A DNA stretch of 64,000 bases. It comes from Microbacterium sp. cx-55. GTDB lineage: Bacteria > Actinomycetota > Actinomycetes > Actinomycetales > Microbacteriaceae. A program made the translations under genes and the position numbers. This document shows positions 55,326 through 63,518 of the stretch, in pieces. The notes under the pieces are model-generated. The model was given only the letters and a program-made list of their open reading frames with translations, ran no database searches and had not been told where the DNA came from. The stretch spans positions 1 through 64,000 of the forward strand of contig NZ_CP088261.1 of NCBI RefSeq assembly GCF_021117345.1. Reading direction: 5' to 3'. Every line of letters starts with the position of its first letter. The first letter of the stretch is position 1.

Positions 55326-55399
55326 GGAATCAGCGTAACGACCGGCACGGGGAGGGTCGACTCGCGGCCGATGCGCTGCGGCATCCGTACCCCCAGGGC

Positions 55400-55473
55400 G
55401 GATTCGTTCTGCCGGAGAAACCCGCCTGACAGGACGGATGCGGCGGATCCCTCCTGTGGGACAGATATCTCCT
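55400..55473. repeat. Roughly 75-bp dispersed element, copy A
   Basis: Between the cyclophilin and SDR genes. It contains GGAGAAACC, GACAGGACGGATGCGG and GGACAGATATCTCCTG. It shares most of its bases with the element at 57835-57912 and is related to that at 56249-56335. Confidence 0.7.
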
Positions 55474-55523
55474 GAAGCGGGGCGCTCGGGACCACGCTCG
55501 CGGCCAGCCTTGCTGCGCGACGG

Positions 55524-56189
55524 TCAGAAGCGCGCGGAGAACCCGCCGTCGGTGTGGAGGAGTTGCCCGGACACCCAGCGGCCCTCGTTCGAGACCAGGA
55601 ACGACACGACCGCGGCGATGTCGCGTGGGGTACCGAGTCGCCCGAGGGGGTGAGCGGGGATGAGATGTTCGCGAAGGTCCCCGTCCATCCAGCCGGTGTC
55701 GATCGGGCCGGGGTTCACGGTGTTCGCCGAGATCCCCCGCGGGCCGAGCTCGCGTGCGGCCGAGATCACGATGCGATCGAGCGCCCCCTTGGAGGCGCCG
55801 TACGGCAGGTTGCCGGTGGTGTGATCGCTGGTGAATGCCACGATGGCGCCGCCATCCGCGGGAACCCGACGAGCGAAAGCGGCGATCAGTAGGAGGCTGG
55901 CGCGTGCGTTGACGGCGACGTGCGCGTCGAAGCTTGCCGCTGTCGTGTCGAGGATGCCGCTTTCCACATCGTGCGCGTGGCTGAGGATGAGCGCGGTCAC
56001 CGGTCCGTGCTCGCGGTGCACGGCGTCGATGAGGTCATCCGGGCCGGTGGGCGTCGAAAGGTCGCACGGATAGTCGGCATCCGCGAGATCGCTCGTGAGG
56101 ACGTGCCAGCCGTCGGCGCGAAGACGCGGAACGACACCCGCCGCGATGCTGTTGGCCCGGCCGGCGCCGGTGATCAGGGCGAGAGGCAT
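55524..56189 (-). CDS. SDR-family oxidoreductase
   Basis: A 221-residue short-chain dehydrogenase. The N-terminal ALITGAGRANSIAAGVV cofactor loop, a Ser121/Tyr130/Lys134 triad in FTSDHTTGNLPYGASKG, and ANTVNPGPIDTGWM are all present. The protein lacks an obvious cofactor-specificity residue call. Substrate is unknown. A gap with dispersed elements lies on each side. ATG 56189 begins the motif. Confidence 0.9.
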   Translation of the reverse strand: MPLALITGAGRANSIAAGVVPRLRADGWHVLTSDLADADYPCDLSTPTGPDDLIDAVHREHGPVTALILSHAHDVESGILDTTAASFDAHVAVNARASLLLIAAFARRVPADGGAIVAFTSDHTTGNLPYGASKGALDRIVISAARELGPRGISANTVNPGPIDTGWMDGDLREHLIPAHPLGRLGTPRDIAAVVSFLVSNEGRWVSGQLLHTDGGFSARF

Positions 56190-56248
56190 ACCGCGACCCT
56201 ACCGAGGCGACGCGGGAGCTCGGATGCGGCGGCGGTGGCGCACCGCAT

Positions 56249-56335
56249 CCGTTGGGCAGGAGATATCCCTTCCACAGGACCGATTCGGTGGATTTCCCCT
56301 ACCCGGCGGATTTCTCCTGTGCAGGCGACATTTCT
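56249..56335. repeat. Dispersed element, copy C
   Basis: Between the SDR and EamA genes. GGCAGGAGATATCCC and GGATTTCTCCTGTG form a rough inverted pair, and the segments recall the elements at 55400-55473 and 57835-57912. More diverged than those two. Confidence 0.6.
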
Positions 56336-56355
56336 TCCAGCGGGAGCCCACCGGC

Positions 56356-57228
56356 TCACGGGACGCGCGCAGTGCGCCCCGAACTCGCGATGACCGCGCC
56401 GATGGAGATCAGGACGAGTGCGACGCCGGCGGCCTGGGTCCAGGTGAGGGTCTCGTGGGCGAGGGTGACGCCGATGGCGAGCGCGACGAGTGGGCTGAGA
56501 AGGCCGAGGAACGCGGGGATGCGGGTGGGCAGCGCCGCGAGTCCGCGGAACCAGAGCAGGTAGGCGAGCGCGGTGCCGATCAACGTCAGATACAGGTACC
56601 CCGCGATGTTGACGGGTGTGGGGGCAACGCTCGGGAGGGGTTCGAACACCGCGGTCAGCGCCGCGAGGACGAGTCCGCCCGCCAACAGCTGCCACGCGGT
56701 GAGGGCCACGGCCGGCTGATCGACCGACCAACGTTTGGTGAGCACCACGCCCGCCGACATCGACACCGCGCCGAGGAGCGCGGCGGTGATTCCGATCGGG
56801 TCGAGTCCGGATGCGGACTGCAGCACGATCAGCGCCACGCCCGTGACTCCGCCCGCGCCCGCGGCGATCACCGCCCCGCTGAGTCGCTCGGCGAGCAGTC
56901 GCGACGCCAGCAGGGCGACGAGCAGCGGTTGGATGCCGCCGACCACAGCCGCGACACCGCCGGGAAGCCGGTCTGCCGCGACGAAGAGGAGGGCGAAGAA
57001 GGCGCCGATGTTGAGCACCCCGAGGACCGCCGAGCGCCACCACCACTGGCCGCGGGGAAGTCGGCGCGCAATCAGCAGCAGAACCAGGCCTGCCGGAAGA
57101 GCGCGAATCGTCGCCGTCAGCAGCGGGTGGCCGCCGATCAGGAAGGTAGTGGAGGTGAAGTACGTCGTTCCCCACAGCATCGGGGCGAGTGCGGTGGCCA
57201 GGATCACCGTGAGTCGATTGCTAAGCAC
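56356..57228 (-). CDS. EamA-family drug/metabolite exporter
   Basis: A 290-residue ten-segment membrane protein of the DMT superfamily. Two EamA repeats are seen: residues about 10-135 (MLWGTTYFTSTTFL, LLFVAADRLPGGVAAVVGGIQPLLVALLASRLLAE) and 150-280 (PLVALAIGVTLAHETLTWTQAAGVALVLISI). It may export a metabolite or toxic compound. The start GTG 57228 overlaps a MarR-type palindrome (57220-57233), so the message is probably leaderless or starts inside the operator. Divergent from a MarR regulator. Confidence 0.9.
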   Translation of the reverse strand: MLSNRLTVILATALAPMLWGTTYFTSTTFLIGGHPLLTATIRALPAGLVLLLIARRLPRGQWWWRSAVLGVLNIGAFFALLFVAADRLPGGVAAVVGGIQPLLVALLASRLLAERLSGAVIAAGAGGVTGVALIVLQSASGLDPIGITAALLGAVSMSAGVVLTKRWSVDQPAVALTAWQLLAGGLVLAALTAVFEPLPSVAPTPVNIAGYLYLTLIGTALAYLLWFRGLAALPTRIPAFLGLLSPLVALAIGVTLAHETLTWTQAAGVALVLISIGAVIASSGRTARVP

Positions 57229-57280
57229 TTAGCGAATATACCTCAGCGCTTAGCAATATGGCTCAGCGCTTAGCGATAGC
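57220..57280. promoter_or_regulatory. MarR operators: three TTAGC-type sites
   Basis: GCTAAGCACTTAGC (57220-57233) is a perfect palindrome. CAGCGCTTAGC recurs at 57244-57254 and 57264-57274 as related sites. They fill the divergent promoter between EamA and MarR genes and overlap the EamA start. MarR repressors bind such palindromes, so this is a strong candidate for the adjacent MarR protein. Confidence 0.75.
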
Positions 57281-57288
57281 GTGGAGGT

Positions 57289-57768
57289 ATGGATCACGTC
57301 GACCGCATCCTGTCGCAGTGGAATGCCGAGAAGCCCGGTCTCGACGTGTCGCCGATGGCGGTCATCGGACGCTTAGCCCGCACGGCGGCGGTGGTGGAGA
57401 ACAGGCTGGCGGCGACGTTCGATCGCCATGGGATCGACGCCGGCACCTTCGATGTGCTCGCCACGCTGCTCCGCCAGGGCCCTCCCTACGAGATCACCCC
57501 CGCCGCGCTTGCCGCCGAGAGCATGGTCACGTCGAGCGCGGTGGCCCAGAGGTTGAATCGCCTGGAGTCGCGGGGATTCATCGCGCGCGCGGCCAACCCC
57601 GATGACGGTCGCGGGAAGCTCGTCCGACTCACCGACGACGGCCGCCGCCTCGTCGATGAGGTGCTGCCCGAGCATCTCGCGGCGGAGGAAGAACTCCTCG
57701 CTGACCTTTCGCCCGACGACCGCGTGCGGCTCGCCGAGTTGCTCGCCCGGCTACTTCCCGGGGACTAG
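57289..57768 (+). CDS. MarR-family transcriptional regulator
   Basis: A 159-residue winged-helix regulator. The central DNA-binding part MVTSSAVAQRLNRLESRGFIARAANPDDGRGKLVRLTDDG near residues 80-120 is typical, with the wing NPDDGR. Long N- and C-terminal helices make the dimer domain. A ribosome site GTGGAGG precedes ATG 57289. It is divergent from an EamA exporter and shares the three operator sites. It probably represses the exporter until a ligand releases it. Confidence 0.93.
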   Translation: MDHVDRILSQWNAEKPGLDVSPMAVIGRLARTAAVVENRLAATFDRHGIDAGTFDVLATLLRQGPPYEITPAALAAESMVTSSAVAQRLNRLESRGFIARAANPDDGRGKLVRLTDDGRRLVDEVLPEHLAAEEELLADLSPDDRVRLAELLARLLPGD

Positions 57769-57834
57769 GCCTTTGTGCGCGCGGATGGGGGAGTTGCCTG
57801 CTCGGCTTCTGTCCGGGGGCCTCCGCGCACCGCA

Positions 57835-57912
57835 TCCGCTCCGCAGGAGAAATCCCCCGGACAGGACGGATGCGGCGAGATTCTCCTTTGGGAGCGATAT
57901 TTCCTGCGTTCG
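57835..57912. repeat. Roughly 75-bp dispersed element, copy B
   Basis: Between the MarR and OppF-like genes. GCAGGAGAAATCC, GGACAGGACGGATGCGGCGAG and GATATTTCCTGCG closely resemble copy A. Part of a 527-base gap (57769-58295) that also holds an array-core relative (about 58030-58110), GGATGCGG runs (58113-58155) and two copies of a 19-base unit (58216-58234 and 58236-58254). Confidence 0.7.
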
Positions 57913-58029
57913 CGGCGTCTTCCGCCGGGGTCGAGAGCCGACGCCGGCCCGCGCGGCGCGAGGGAGGCTGTATGCGCGGCATTCCGCATCCGCGGCCCTG
58001 TCTGCTCGCAGCGCCCGGCGTCACCGTCG

Positions 58030-58110
58030 TCGAGACGAGGACGATCGGCCGAGCGGAGGGCATCTCGGGCGCGAAAGCCCTCATCTCGAGCGATCATCCT
58101 CATCTCAGCG
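58030..58110. repeat. Relative of the 52-kb array core
   Basis: GAGACGAGGACGATCGGCCG, CCTCATCTCG and CATCCTCATCTC appear in the order and spacing of the array core at 52.2-53.0 kb. A third site of the same family within 6 kb. Confidence 0.65.
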
Positions 58111-58295
58111 ATGCGGATGCGGATGCACGGGGCGGGATGCGGGATGCGGGATGCGGAAGCACGGTGGGTGCGGGAGGAGCACGCACGGAGCGGATGCGGG
58201 ACGCGCACGCACGGGGCGGATGCGCAGGCGCGGGGGCGGATGCGCAGGCGCGGGTGCGGATGCCACCCCGGCACTCCCCGCGCCGCGCCGCCGGG

Positions 58296-59081
58296 TCAGC
58301 GCGGCAGGCGGGGTACCGCGGCGACGAGCGCGCGGGCGTAGTCCGTGTCGGGATGCGACAGGATGCGGCGGGTCGGACCCTGCTCCACCACGCGACCGCC
58401 CTGCAGCACGACCGTGTGGTCGCAGACGGCGGCGACGGCGCCGAGATCGTGCGAGACCATGACGAGGGCGAGACCCTGCTCACGGCGGAGGCGCGCGAGC
58501 AGGTCGATGACCTGCACCCGGGTGGTCACATCCAGTGCGCTGACCGGCTCGTCGGCCAGCAGCACGCGCGGCCGTGACACGATGGCGCGCGCGATCGCGA
58601 TCCGCTGGCGCTGACCGCCGGAGAACTCGTGCGGATAGCGCGTGAGCACGTCGGCGTCGAGACCGACCGAGGTCACCGCCTCGACCGCGCGCTCCCGCGC
58701 GTCGTCACTCCGGGCGAGGCCGAGCGACTGCAGCGGCTCGGTCACGATGCGGTCGATGCGCTGGCGCGGATCGAGCGAGGAATACGGGTCCTGGAACACC
58801 GGCTGCACGCTCGCGCGGAACCGGCGCATCAGCCGGCGATCCCGCCGATCGAGCGGCGCCCCGTCGAAGCGCACCTCACCGGCGCGCGGCGACGACAGGC
58901 CCAGCATGAGCGCGAGAATCGTGGACTTGCCGGCACCCGATTCGCCCACGAGCCCCACGGCGTCGCCCTCGGAAACCGCAAGCGAGACGCCCTCGAGCAC
59001 CGCCCGCGAGCCGTACGAGAATCCCGCCCCGCGCAGCTCCAGCACCGGCCCTGCACCCGTCCCCTCGCGAGCCTCGCTCAC
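58296..59081 (-). CDS. Peptide ABC transporter ATP-binding protein (OppF/DppF type)
   Basis: A 261-residue ATPase. Walker A GESGAGKST near residues 46-54, signature SGGQRQRIAIARAI near 155-168 and Walker B VLLADEPVSALD near 175-186 are all intact. It powers uptake with DppBC and DppD. It starts at GTG 59081, 127 bases after the DppD stop. That gap holds the dispersed palindromic element copy 2, so this last operon gene is separated from the others. Confidence 0.92.
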   Translation of the reverse strand: MSEAREGTGAGPVLELRGAGFSYGSRAVLEGVSLAVSEGDAVGLVGESGAGKSTILALMLGLSSPRAGEVRFDGAPLDRRDRRLMRRFRASVQPVFQDPYSSLDPRQRIDRIVTEPLQSLGLARSDDARERAVEAVTSVGLDADVLTRYPHEFSGGQRQRIAIARAIVSRPRVLLADEPVSALDVTTRVQVIDLLARLRREQGLALVMVSHDLGAVAAVCDHTVVLQGGRVVEQGPTRRILSHPDTDYARALVAAVPRLPR

Positions 59082-59102
59082 GACCTCACCTCTCCGCCCG
59101 GA

Positions 59103-59165
59103 GCGCGCCAGATTCCTGTTCGCGCGCCACCGATCGGAAGCGCGGGAGCAGAAAAGTGGCGCGCG
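59103..59165. repeat. Dispersed palindromic element, copy 2
   Basis: A 63-base element matching 44574-44636 in reverse orientation at most positions, and itself palindromic (ATTCCTGTTCGCGCGCC with GCGCGGGAGCAG). It interrupts the peptide ABC operon between the DppD and OppF/DppF genes. In an mRNA it would fold into a strong hairpin that could attenuate or protect the transcript. Confidence 0.75.
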
Positions 59166-59208
59166 GCACGTATCACGGGCACGCTACGGCGGAGGGATCG
59201 AGGACGGC

Positions 59209-60003
59209 TCACGCAGCGCCGTCCGCATCCAGCGCCGAGTCGAGGGCCCGGGCGCTCGCTACGAGCGCGGCTGTGTACGGATGCTGCGGCGTCCGCAGCA
59301 CCCGATCGACCGGGCCCTCCTCGACCACCGCACCGTGGCGCAGCACGACGATGCGCTCCGTCATGCGCGAGACGACCGCGAGGTCGTGGCTGATGAACAG
59401 CAGGGCCATGCCGCGCTCGGCGACGAGCCGCTCGAGCAGCGCGAGCACGCCGTCCTGCACCGTCACGTCGAGCGCGGTCGTCGGTTCGTCGGCGATCAGC
59501 AGCCTCGGCCGGGCGGCGAGGGCGATCGCGATCGCGACGCGCTGGCGCTGCCCACCGGAGAGCTCGTGCGGGTACGCGCGGGCGATGCGAGGATCCTCGA
59601 GCGCCACCTCCGCGAACGCGGCAGCGACGGCGTCTCGGAGCGCAGACCCTCGCAGTCCGAGGTGTCGCCGCAGCGGCTCGGCGACCTGGCGGCCGACGCG
59701 CATCAGCGGATCGAGCGCGGTCAACGGCTCCTGGAAGACGATCTGCGCGACGGGTCCGCGAAGCGGCAGCAGCGACTTCTCGGCCGCGCCGACCACCTCG
59801 TGCCCGTCGAGTTCGATGGACCCGGATGCGGTCAGCCCGCGCGCGAGCAGACCCGTCAGCGCCAGCGACGTCACGGATTTGCCCGACCCGGACTCGCCGA
59901 TGATGCCGACGCGCTCGCCGGCGGCCACCGCGAAGGAGACGTCGCGGACGAGCCGGGTCTCTCCCGCTCGCACCGAGAGTTCCGATACCTGCAGCAGAGT
60001 CAT
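59209..60003 (-). CDS. Peptide ABC transporter ATP-binding protein (DppD type)
   Basis: A 264-residue ATPase of the oligopeptide/dipeptide type. Walker A GESGSGKS at residues 36-43, signature SGGQRQRVAIAIAL near 145-158 and Walker B LLIADEPTTALD near 165-176 are intact. It starts at ATG 60003, overlapping the DppC stop by 4 bases. Together with the separate downstream ATPase it forms the heterodimeric motor. The substrate is set by the lipoprotein at 61983. Confidence 0.94.
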   Translation of the reverse strand: MTLLQVSELSVRAGETRLVRDVSFAVAAGERVGIIGESGSGKSVTSLALTGLLARGLTASGSIELDGHEVVGAAEKSLLPLRGPVAQIVFQEPLTALDPLMRVGRQVAEPLRRHLGLRGSALRDAVAAAFAEVALEDPRIARAYPHELSGGQRQRVAIAIALAARPRLLIADEPTTALDVTVQDGVLALLERLVAERGMALLFISHDLAVVSRMTERIVVLRHGAVVEEGPVDRVLRTPQHPYTAALVASARALDSALDADGAA

Positions 60004-60959
60004 CGCGACCTCCGTCTCGTCGGGTCGGCGAATTCGCGCAGGCCGTCGGCGAGGAAGTTGACCCCGAGCACGAGGGCGACGATCGCGATGCCGGGCGCGA
60101 TCGCGCCGACCGGCGCGACGAGCACCGTGCCCTGCGCCTCTTGCAGCATCCGTCCCCAGGAGGCGTTCGGCGGCGGGGCGCCGAGGCCGAGGTACGACAG
60201 GCTCGCCTCGGCGAGCACCGCGATACCGAACTGGAGAGCGAGGCTCACGAGCAGGGTGGGCGCGATGTTGGGCAGCACGTGGCGGACGATGATGCCCGCG
60301 GTGCCCGTGCCGCTCGTGCGCGCGGCGGTCACGAACTGCTCCTGCAGCACGCGACGGGCGAGGATGCGGGTGAGCCGGGCGACGACGGCCGACATCGCGA
60401 GTCCGATCGCGAGGATCGCCGACCACAGCGAGGCGCCCTGCACGGCGACGACGAGCATCGCCAGCAGCAGCACGGGGAACGCGATGACCACATCGAGCGC
60501 AGCCGACAGGGTGTCGTCGATCCAGGGCCGAGCGAAGGCGGCCGCGAGCCCGAGGAGCGTGCCGAGGACGGCCGCGAGCAGCACGGAACCGGCGCCGACG
60601 GCCAGAGCGATGCGCGCACCGACCATGAGCTGCGACAGCAGATCGCGGCCGAGCCGGTCGGTGCCGAGGAGGTGGGCCGGATTCGGACTCTCCAGGCGGC
60701 CGCCGCTCGTATCGGACAGCGGATACGGCAGCCAGACGAGCGAGACGAGCGCCACGAGCACGACGATGCCGGTGAGGATCAGCCCGATGACCAGCGTCGG
60801 GTGTCCGCCGCGACGGCGCCGCACACCCGCATCGCGCCGCCCAACCGCATCCGGCCGCCCACCCGCACCCAGACCCGCATCCGGCCCCACACCCGCACCC
60901 ACCCCAACCCCCAGCCCGACAGCGCCCGACACCGGAGCGCCCGACTCGCCCGCGCTCAT
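60000..60959 (-). CDS. Peptide ABC transporter permease (DppC type)
   Basis: A 319-residue permease. After an unusual N-terminal tail of about 50 residues rich in Gly, Ala, Val, Pro and Arg (repetitive GVG/AGV, coded by tandem GCATCCGGCC-like repeats), six hydrophobic segments contain LLGTDRLGRDLLSQLMVGARIAL and the transmission motif EASLSYLGLGAPPPNASWG. The tail is not normal for DppC and looks like a low-complexity expansion. The start ATG 60959 overlaps the DppB stop by 4 bases. Confidence 0.92.
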   Translation of the reverse strand: MSAGESGAPVSGAVGLGVGVGAGVGPDAGLGAGGRPDAVGRRDAGVRRRRGGHPTLVIGLILTGIVVLVALVSLVWLPYPLSDTSGGRLESPNPAHLLGTDRLGRDLLSQLMVGARIALAVGAGSVLLAAVLGTLLGLAAAFARPWIDDTLSAALDVVIAFPVLLLAMLVVAVQGASLWSAILAIGLAMSAVVARLTRILARRVLQEQFVTAARTSGTGTAGIIVRHVLPNIAPTLLVSLALQFGIAVLAEASLSYLGLGAPPPNASWGRMLQEAQGTVLVAPVGAIAPGIAIVALVLGVNFLADGLREFADPTRRRSR

Positions 60960-61918
60960 CGGTTCCCCGAGACGCTGGTGCGCAGGCGCGGGTCGACGAG
61001 GCGCTGCACGACGTCGGCGGCGAAACCGACGAGCAGCACGAACAGGGTGCTCACCACCAGCACGCCCTGGATGTTCGCGTAGTCGTGCTGCTGAATGCCC
61101 GTGAGCAGCATGCTGCCGAGGCCCGGCAGGGTGAAGACGCTCTCCACGACGACGGCTCCGAGCAGGGCGGTGGACAGCTCGATGCCGAGGATCGCGATGA
61201 CCGGCACCGCGCCGTTTCGCACGCCGTGCCGGAGCAGTGCCTCCGGCAGAGCCGCACCGCCCGCGCGGGCCGTCCGCAGATAGTCGCTGCCGAGCACATC
61301 GAGTGTCGCCGAGCGCACGTAGCGGCTCAGCGACGCACTCATGACGATCGCGATCGTGATGACCGCCAGAGTGAGCGAGCGGAGGGCGTCGGCCGGGTCC
61401 TCCCAGTCGTCGCGCGGAAATCCTCCCGAGGGGAGGAGCCCGAGCTGCAGGGCGAAGATCCATACGAGGATGACGCCGACCCAGAACACCGGAACGGCGA
61501 CGCCGAGCTGTGCGAAACCGCTCAACACGATGCCGTACCAGCGATCGGACTTCACGGCGGCGACGATGCCGACGGCGAGCGAGACGATGAGCGCGAGCGC
61601 GAAGGCGAGCAGGGTGAGCGGCAGGGTGACCACCAGGCGGGCCGCGATCTCGGCGCCGACGGGCCGCGAGCTGATGTACGAATCGCCCAGGTCGAAGCTC
61701 AGCAGCTGCCCCGCCCACGTCGCGAACTGCTGCAGCAGCGGCTGGTCGGAGCCGACCTGCGCGCGTGCCGCGGCGATCTGCTCGGGCGTTGCGTCGATCG
61801 ACAGGAGCGCGTTCGCGGGATCCCCCGGAAGCAGCCTCAGGAGCACGAAGATGACCACCATGGCGACCACGAGCGACACCGCGAGGAACGCGAGCCGGCG
61901 GAGCAGGTAGGGGAGCAT
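60956..61918 (-). CDS. Peptide ABC transporter permease (DppB type)
   Basis: A 320-residue permease with six hydrophobic segments. The first segment RLAFLAVSLVVAMVVIFVLLRLLPGDPANALL and the motif LVTLPLTLLAFALALIVSLAVGIVAAV are typical of DppB. ATG 61918 begins the family's usual N-terminus (MLPYLLRR); an in-frame upstream start is not supported. Forms the channel with DppC. A hairpin precedes the gene in the operon. Confidence 0.94.
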   Translation of the reverse strand: MLPYLLRRLAFLAVSLVVAMVVIFVLLRLLPGDPANALLSIDATPEQIAAARAQVGSDQPLLQQFATWAGQLLSFDLGDSYISSRPVGAEIAARLVVTLPLTLLAFALALIVSLAVGIVAAVKSDRWYGIVLSGFAQLGVAVPVFWVGVILVWIFALQLGLLPSGGFPRDDWEDPADALRSLTLAVITIAIVMSASLSRYVRSATLDVLGSDYLRTARAGGAALPEALLRHGVRNGAVPVIAILGIELSTALLGAVVVESVFTLPGLGSMLLTGIQQHDYANIQGVLVVSTLFVLLVGFAADVVQRLVDPRLRTSVSGNR

Positions 61919-61940
61919 GGGATCCAGTGGGGTTACATGG

Positions 61941-61975
61941 CGGATGCCGGGAACGACCTGCGTTCCCGGCATCCG
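61941..61975 (-). terminator. Attenuator hairpin behind the binding-protein gene
   Basis: A perfect 14-bp stem CGGATGCCGGGAAC (61941-61954) with GTTCCCGGCATCCG (61962-61975) and a 7-base loop lies between the binding-protein stop and DppB. It probably keeps lipoprotein expression above that of the permeases, as in other peptide operons. No T-run is present. Confidence 0.8.
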
Positions 61976-61982
61976 TCTGCTG

Positions 61983-63485
61983 TCAGGACTTGACGATGTC
62001 GTAAGCGAAGAACTGCGAGTTCAGTCCGTTCACCGGGTATCCGCTGACGTCGCTGGAGGCGACGACGATCTGCGGGTAAAGGTACAGCCACACGCTCGCT
62101 GCGTCCTGTGCGATCTGCTCGTTGACCTGACGCAGCAGAGTGGTCTGCTCATCCGTGGTCGTGGCCTGCTCGGCCTCGGACACCCACTGCTGCACGTCGG
62201 CGTTGTCGTAGCCCCAGTAGAAGTCCGGGTTTCCGTACCAGACCACGTCGCGGTCGTTCACGTGCTCCTGCAGGGTCGCGGTGAAGTCGCGGTCCTTGAA
62301 GACCTTCGTGTACCACTCGTCGGCGCTGATCGTGTTGATCTCGACCGTGATGCCGACCTCGGCCAGCTGCGACTGCAGGAACTCCGCGACGGCCGGATGC
62401 GGGTCGTAGCTCGGGGTGTCGAGCGTGAAGGTGAAGCCGTCCGGGTAGCCCGCCTCGGTCAGCTGCTGACGCGCCAGGTCGAGGTCGTACGGGTTCACGG
62501 AGGTGAGATCCTCGTACCAGGGGTCGGTCGGGGGACCCATCGAGCCGATCAGGGTGCCGTAGTCGCCCCAGATCGAGGTGAGGAGCTTCTCGGTGTCGAT
62601 CGCCGAGTAGACGGCCTTGCGCACCAGCGCGTTGTCGAACGGGGCGATGCGGTCGTTGAACGCGAGCAGCTCCTTCGTGGTCGACGTGCCCTCGCTCACG
62701 ACGTAGTCGTCGCTGCCGTCGAACTGCGCGAGCGAATCCGGGCTCTGCACGCTCGTGATGAGGTCGATCTCGCCGGTGAGGAGCGCGTTGTCCTCCGCGG
62801 TCGCGTCGGTGAAGTACGTGAACACGACCTCGGCGTTCTTGGCCTGCTCGCCCCAGTAGTCGTCCCAGCGGGTGAGCGTCAGGGTGCTGCCCTGGCGCCA
62901 CTCGTCGAGCGTGTACGGTCCGGTGCCGTCCTCGGTCTGCGTGAGGTCGCCGGCCTCGGAGTTCACGATCCAGATGTAGCTGAGGTTGTAGAGGAACGAG
63001 ATCGAGCGCTGTGACAGGGTGAACACGACGGTCTGGTCGTCGGGGGTCGCGATGTCGCTGATGACGCCGAAGCTCGACTTGCGCGCCGACTGGGAGTCTT
63101 CGGCCGTCACGGCCTCGACGCTCGCCTTCACGTCGGCGGAGGTGAGTGCCTTGCCGGAGTGGAAGGTGACGTCGTCGCGCAGCGTGATCGTGTAGGTGAG
63201 ACCGTCTTCGCTGGTCTCCTCGCTGGCGGCGAGCAGGGGCTCGACCTCGCCGTCATCGGTCAGCTTATAGAGGCCTTCGTAGACGTTGCCGTTGAACGCC
63301 TCGGTGACACCTTGGCCGCCGCCCTGGGTGTTGCTCAGGTTCTGGGGCTCGTACAGCGAGCCGATGGCGATCGTGGCGTCGGCACCGGCATCGCCGGAAT
63401 CGGACGAACCGGAACCCGCGGCGCAGCCCGACAGCACGAGGGCTGCGGCGACTGCCGCGGACGCGGCTACGAGGGATCTCTTCAT
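61983..63485 (-). CDS. Peptide ABC transporter substrate-binding lipoprotein
   Basis: A 500-residue solute-binding protein of the SBP_bac_5 type. A lipobox LVLSGC with Cys21 ends the signal peptide, followed by a Ser/Gly/Asp-rich linker. The domain contains VTEAFNGNVYEGLYKLTD, the YTITLRDDVTFHSGKALTSADV signature, and PAVAEFLQSQLAEVGITVEI. It captures an unknown peptide or similar ligand for DppBC. The ATG is 34 bases past the stop of the upstream DUF1684 gene. This is the first visible gene of the ABC set. Confidence 0.94.
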   Translation of the reverse strand: MKRSLVAASAAVAAALVLSGCAAGSGSSDSGDAGADATIAIGSLYEPQNLSNTQGGGQGVTEAFNGNVYEGLYKLTDDGEVEPLLAASEETSEDGLTYTITLRDDVTFHSGKALTSADVKASVEAVTAEDSQSARKSSFGVISDIATPDDQTVVFTLSQRSISFLYNLSYIWIVNSEAGDLTQTEDGTGPYTLDEWRQGSTLTLTRWDDYWGEQAKNAEVVFTYFTDATAEDNALLTGEIDLITSVQSPDSLAQFDGSDDYVVSEGTSTTKELLAFNDRIAPFDNALVRKAVYSAIDTEKLLTSIWGDYGTLIGSMGPPTDPWYEDLTSVNPYDLDLARQQLTEAGYPDGFTFTLDTPSYDPHPAVAEFLQSQLAEVGITVEINTISADEWYTKVFKDRDFTATLQEHVNDRDVVWYGNPDFYWGYDNADVQQWVSEAEQATTTDEQTTLLRQVNEQIAQDAASVWLYLYPQIVVASSDVSGYPVNGLNSQFFAYDIVKS

Positions 63486-63518
63486 GAGGGGTACTCCAGG
63501 GTGCGGTGGATGCGGCGC

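Noticed and set aside
57769..58295. Coding sequence in the gap behind the MarR gene
   Set aside because: The gap is full of repeats and GGATGCGG runs; the ORFs there are short or Arg/Ala-rich shadows, without starts or domains.
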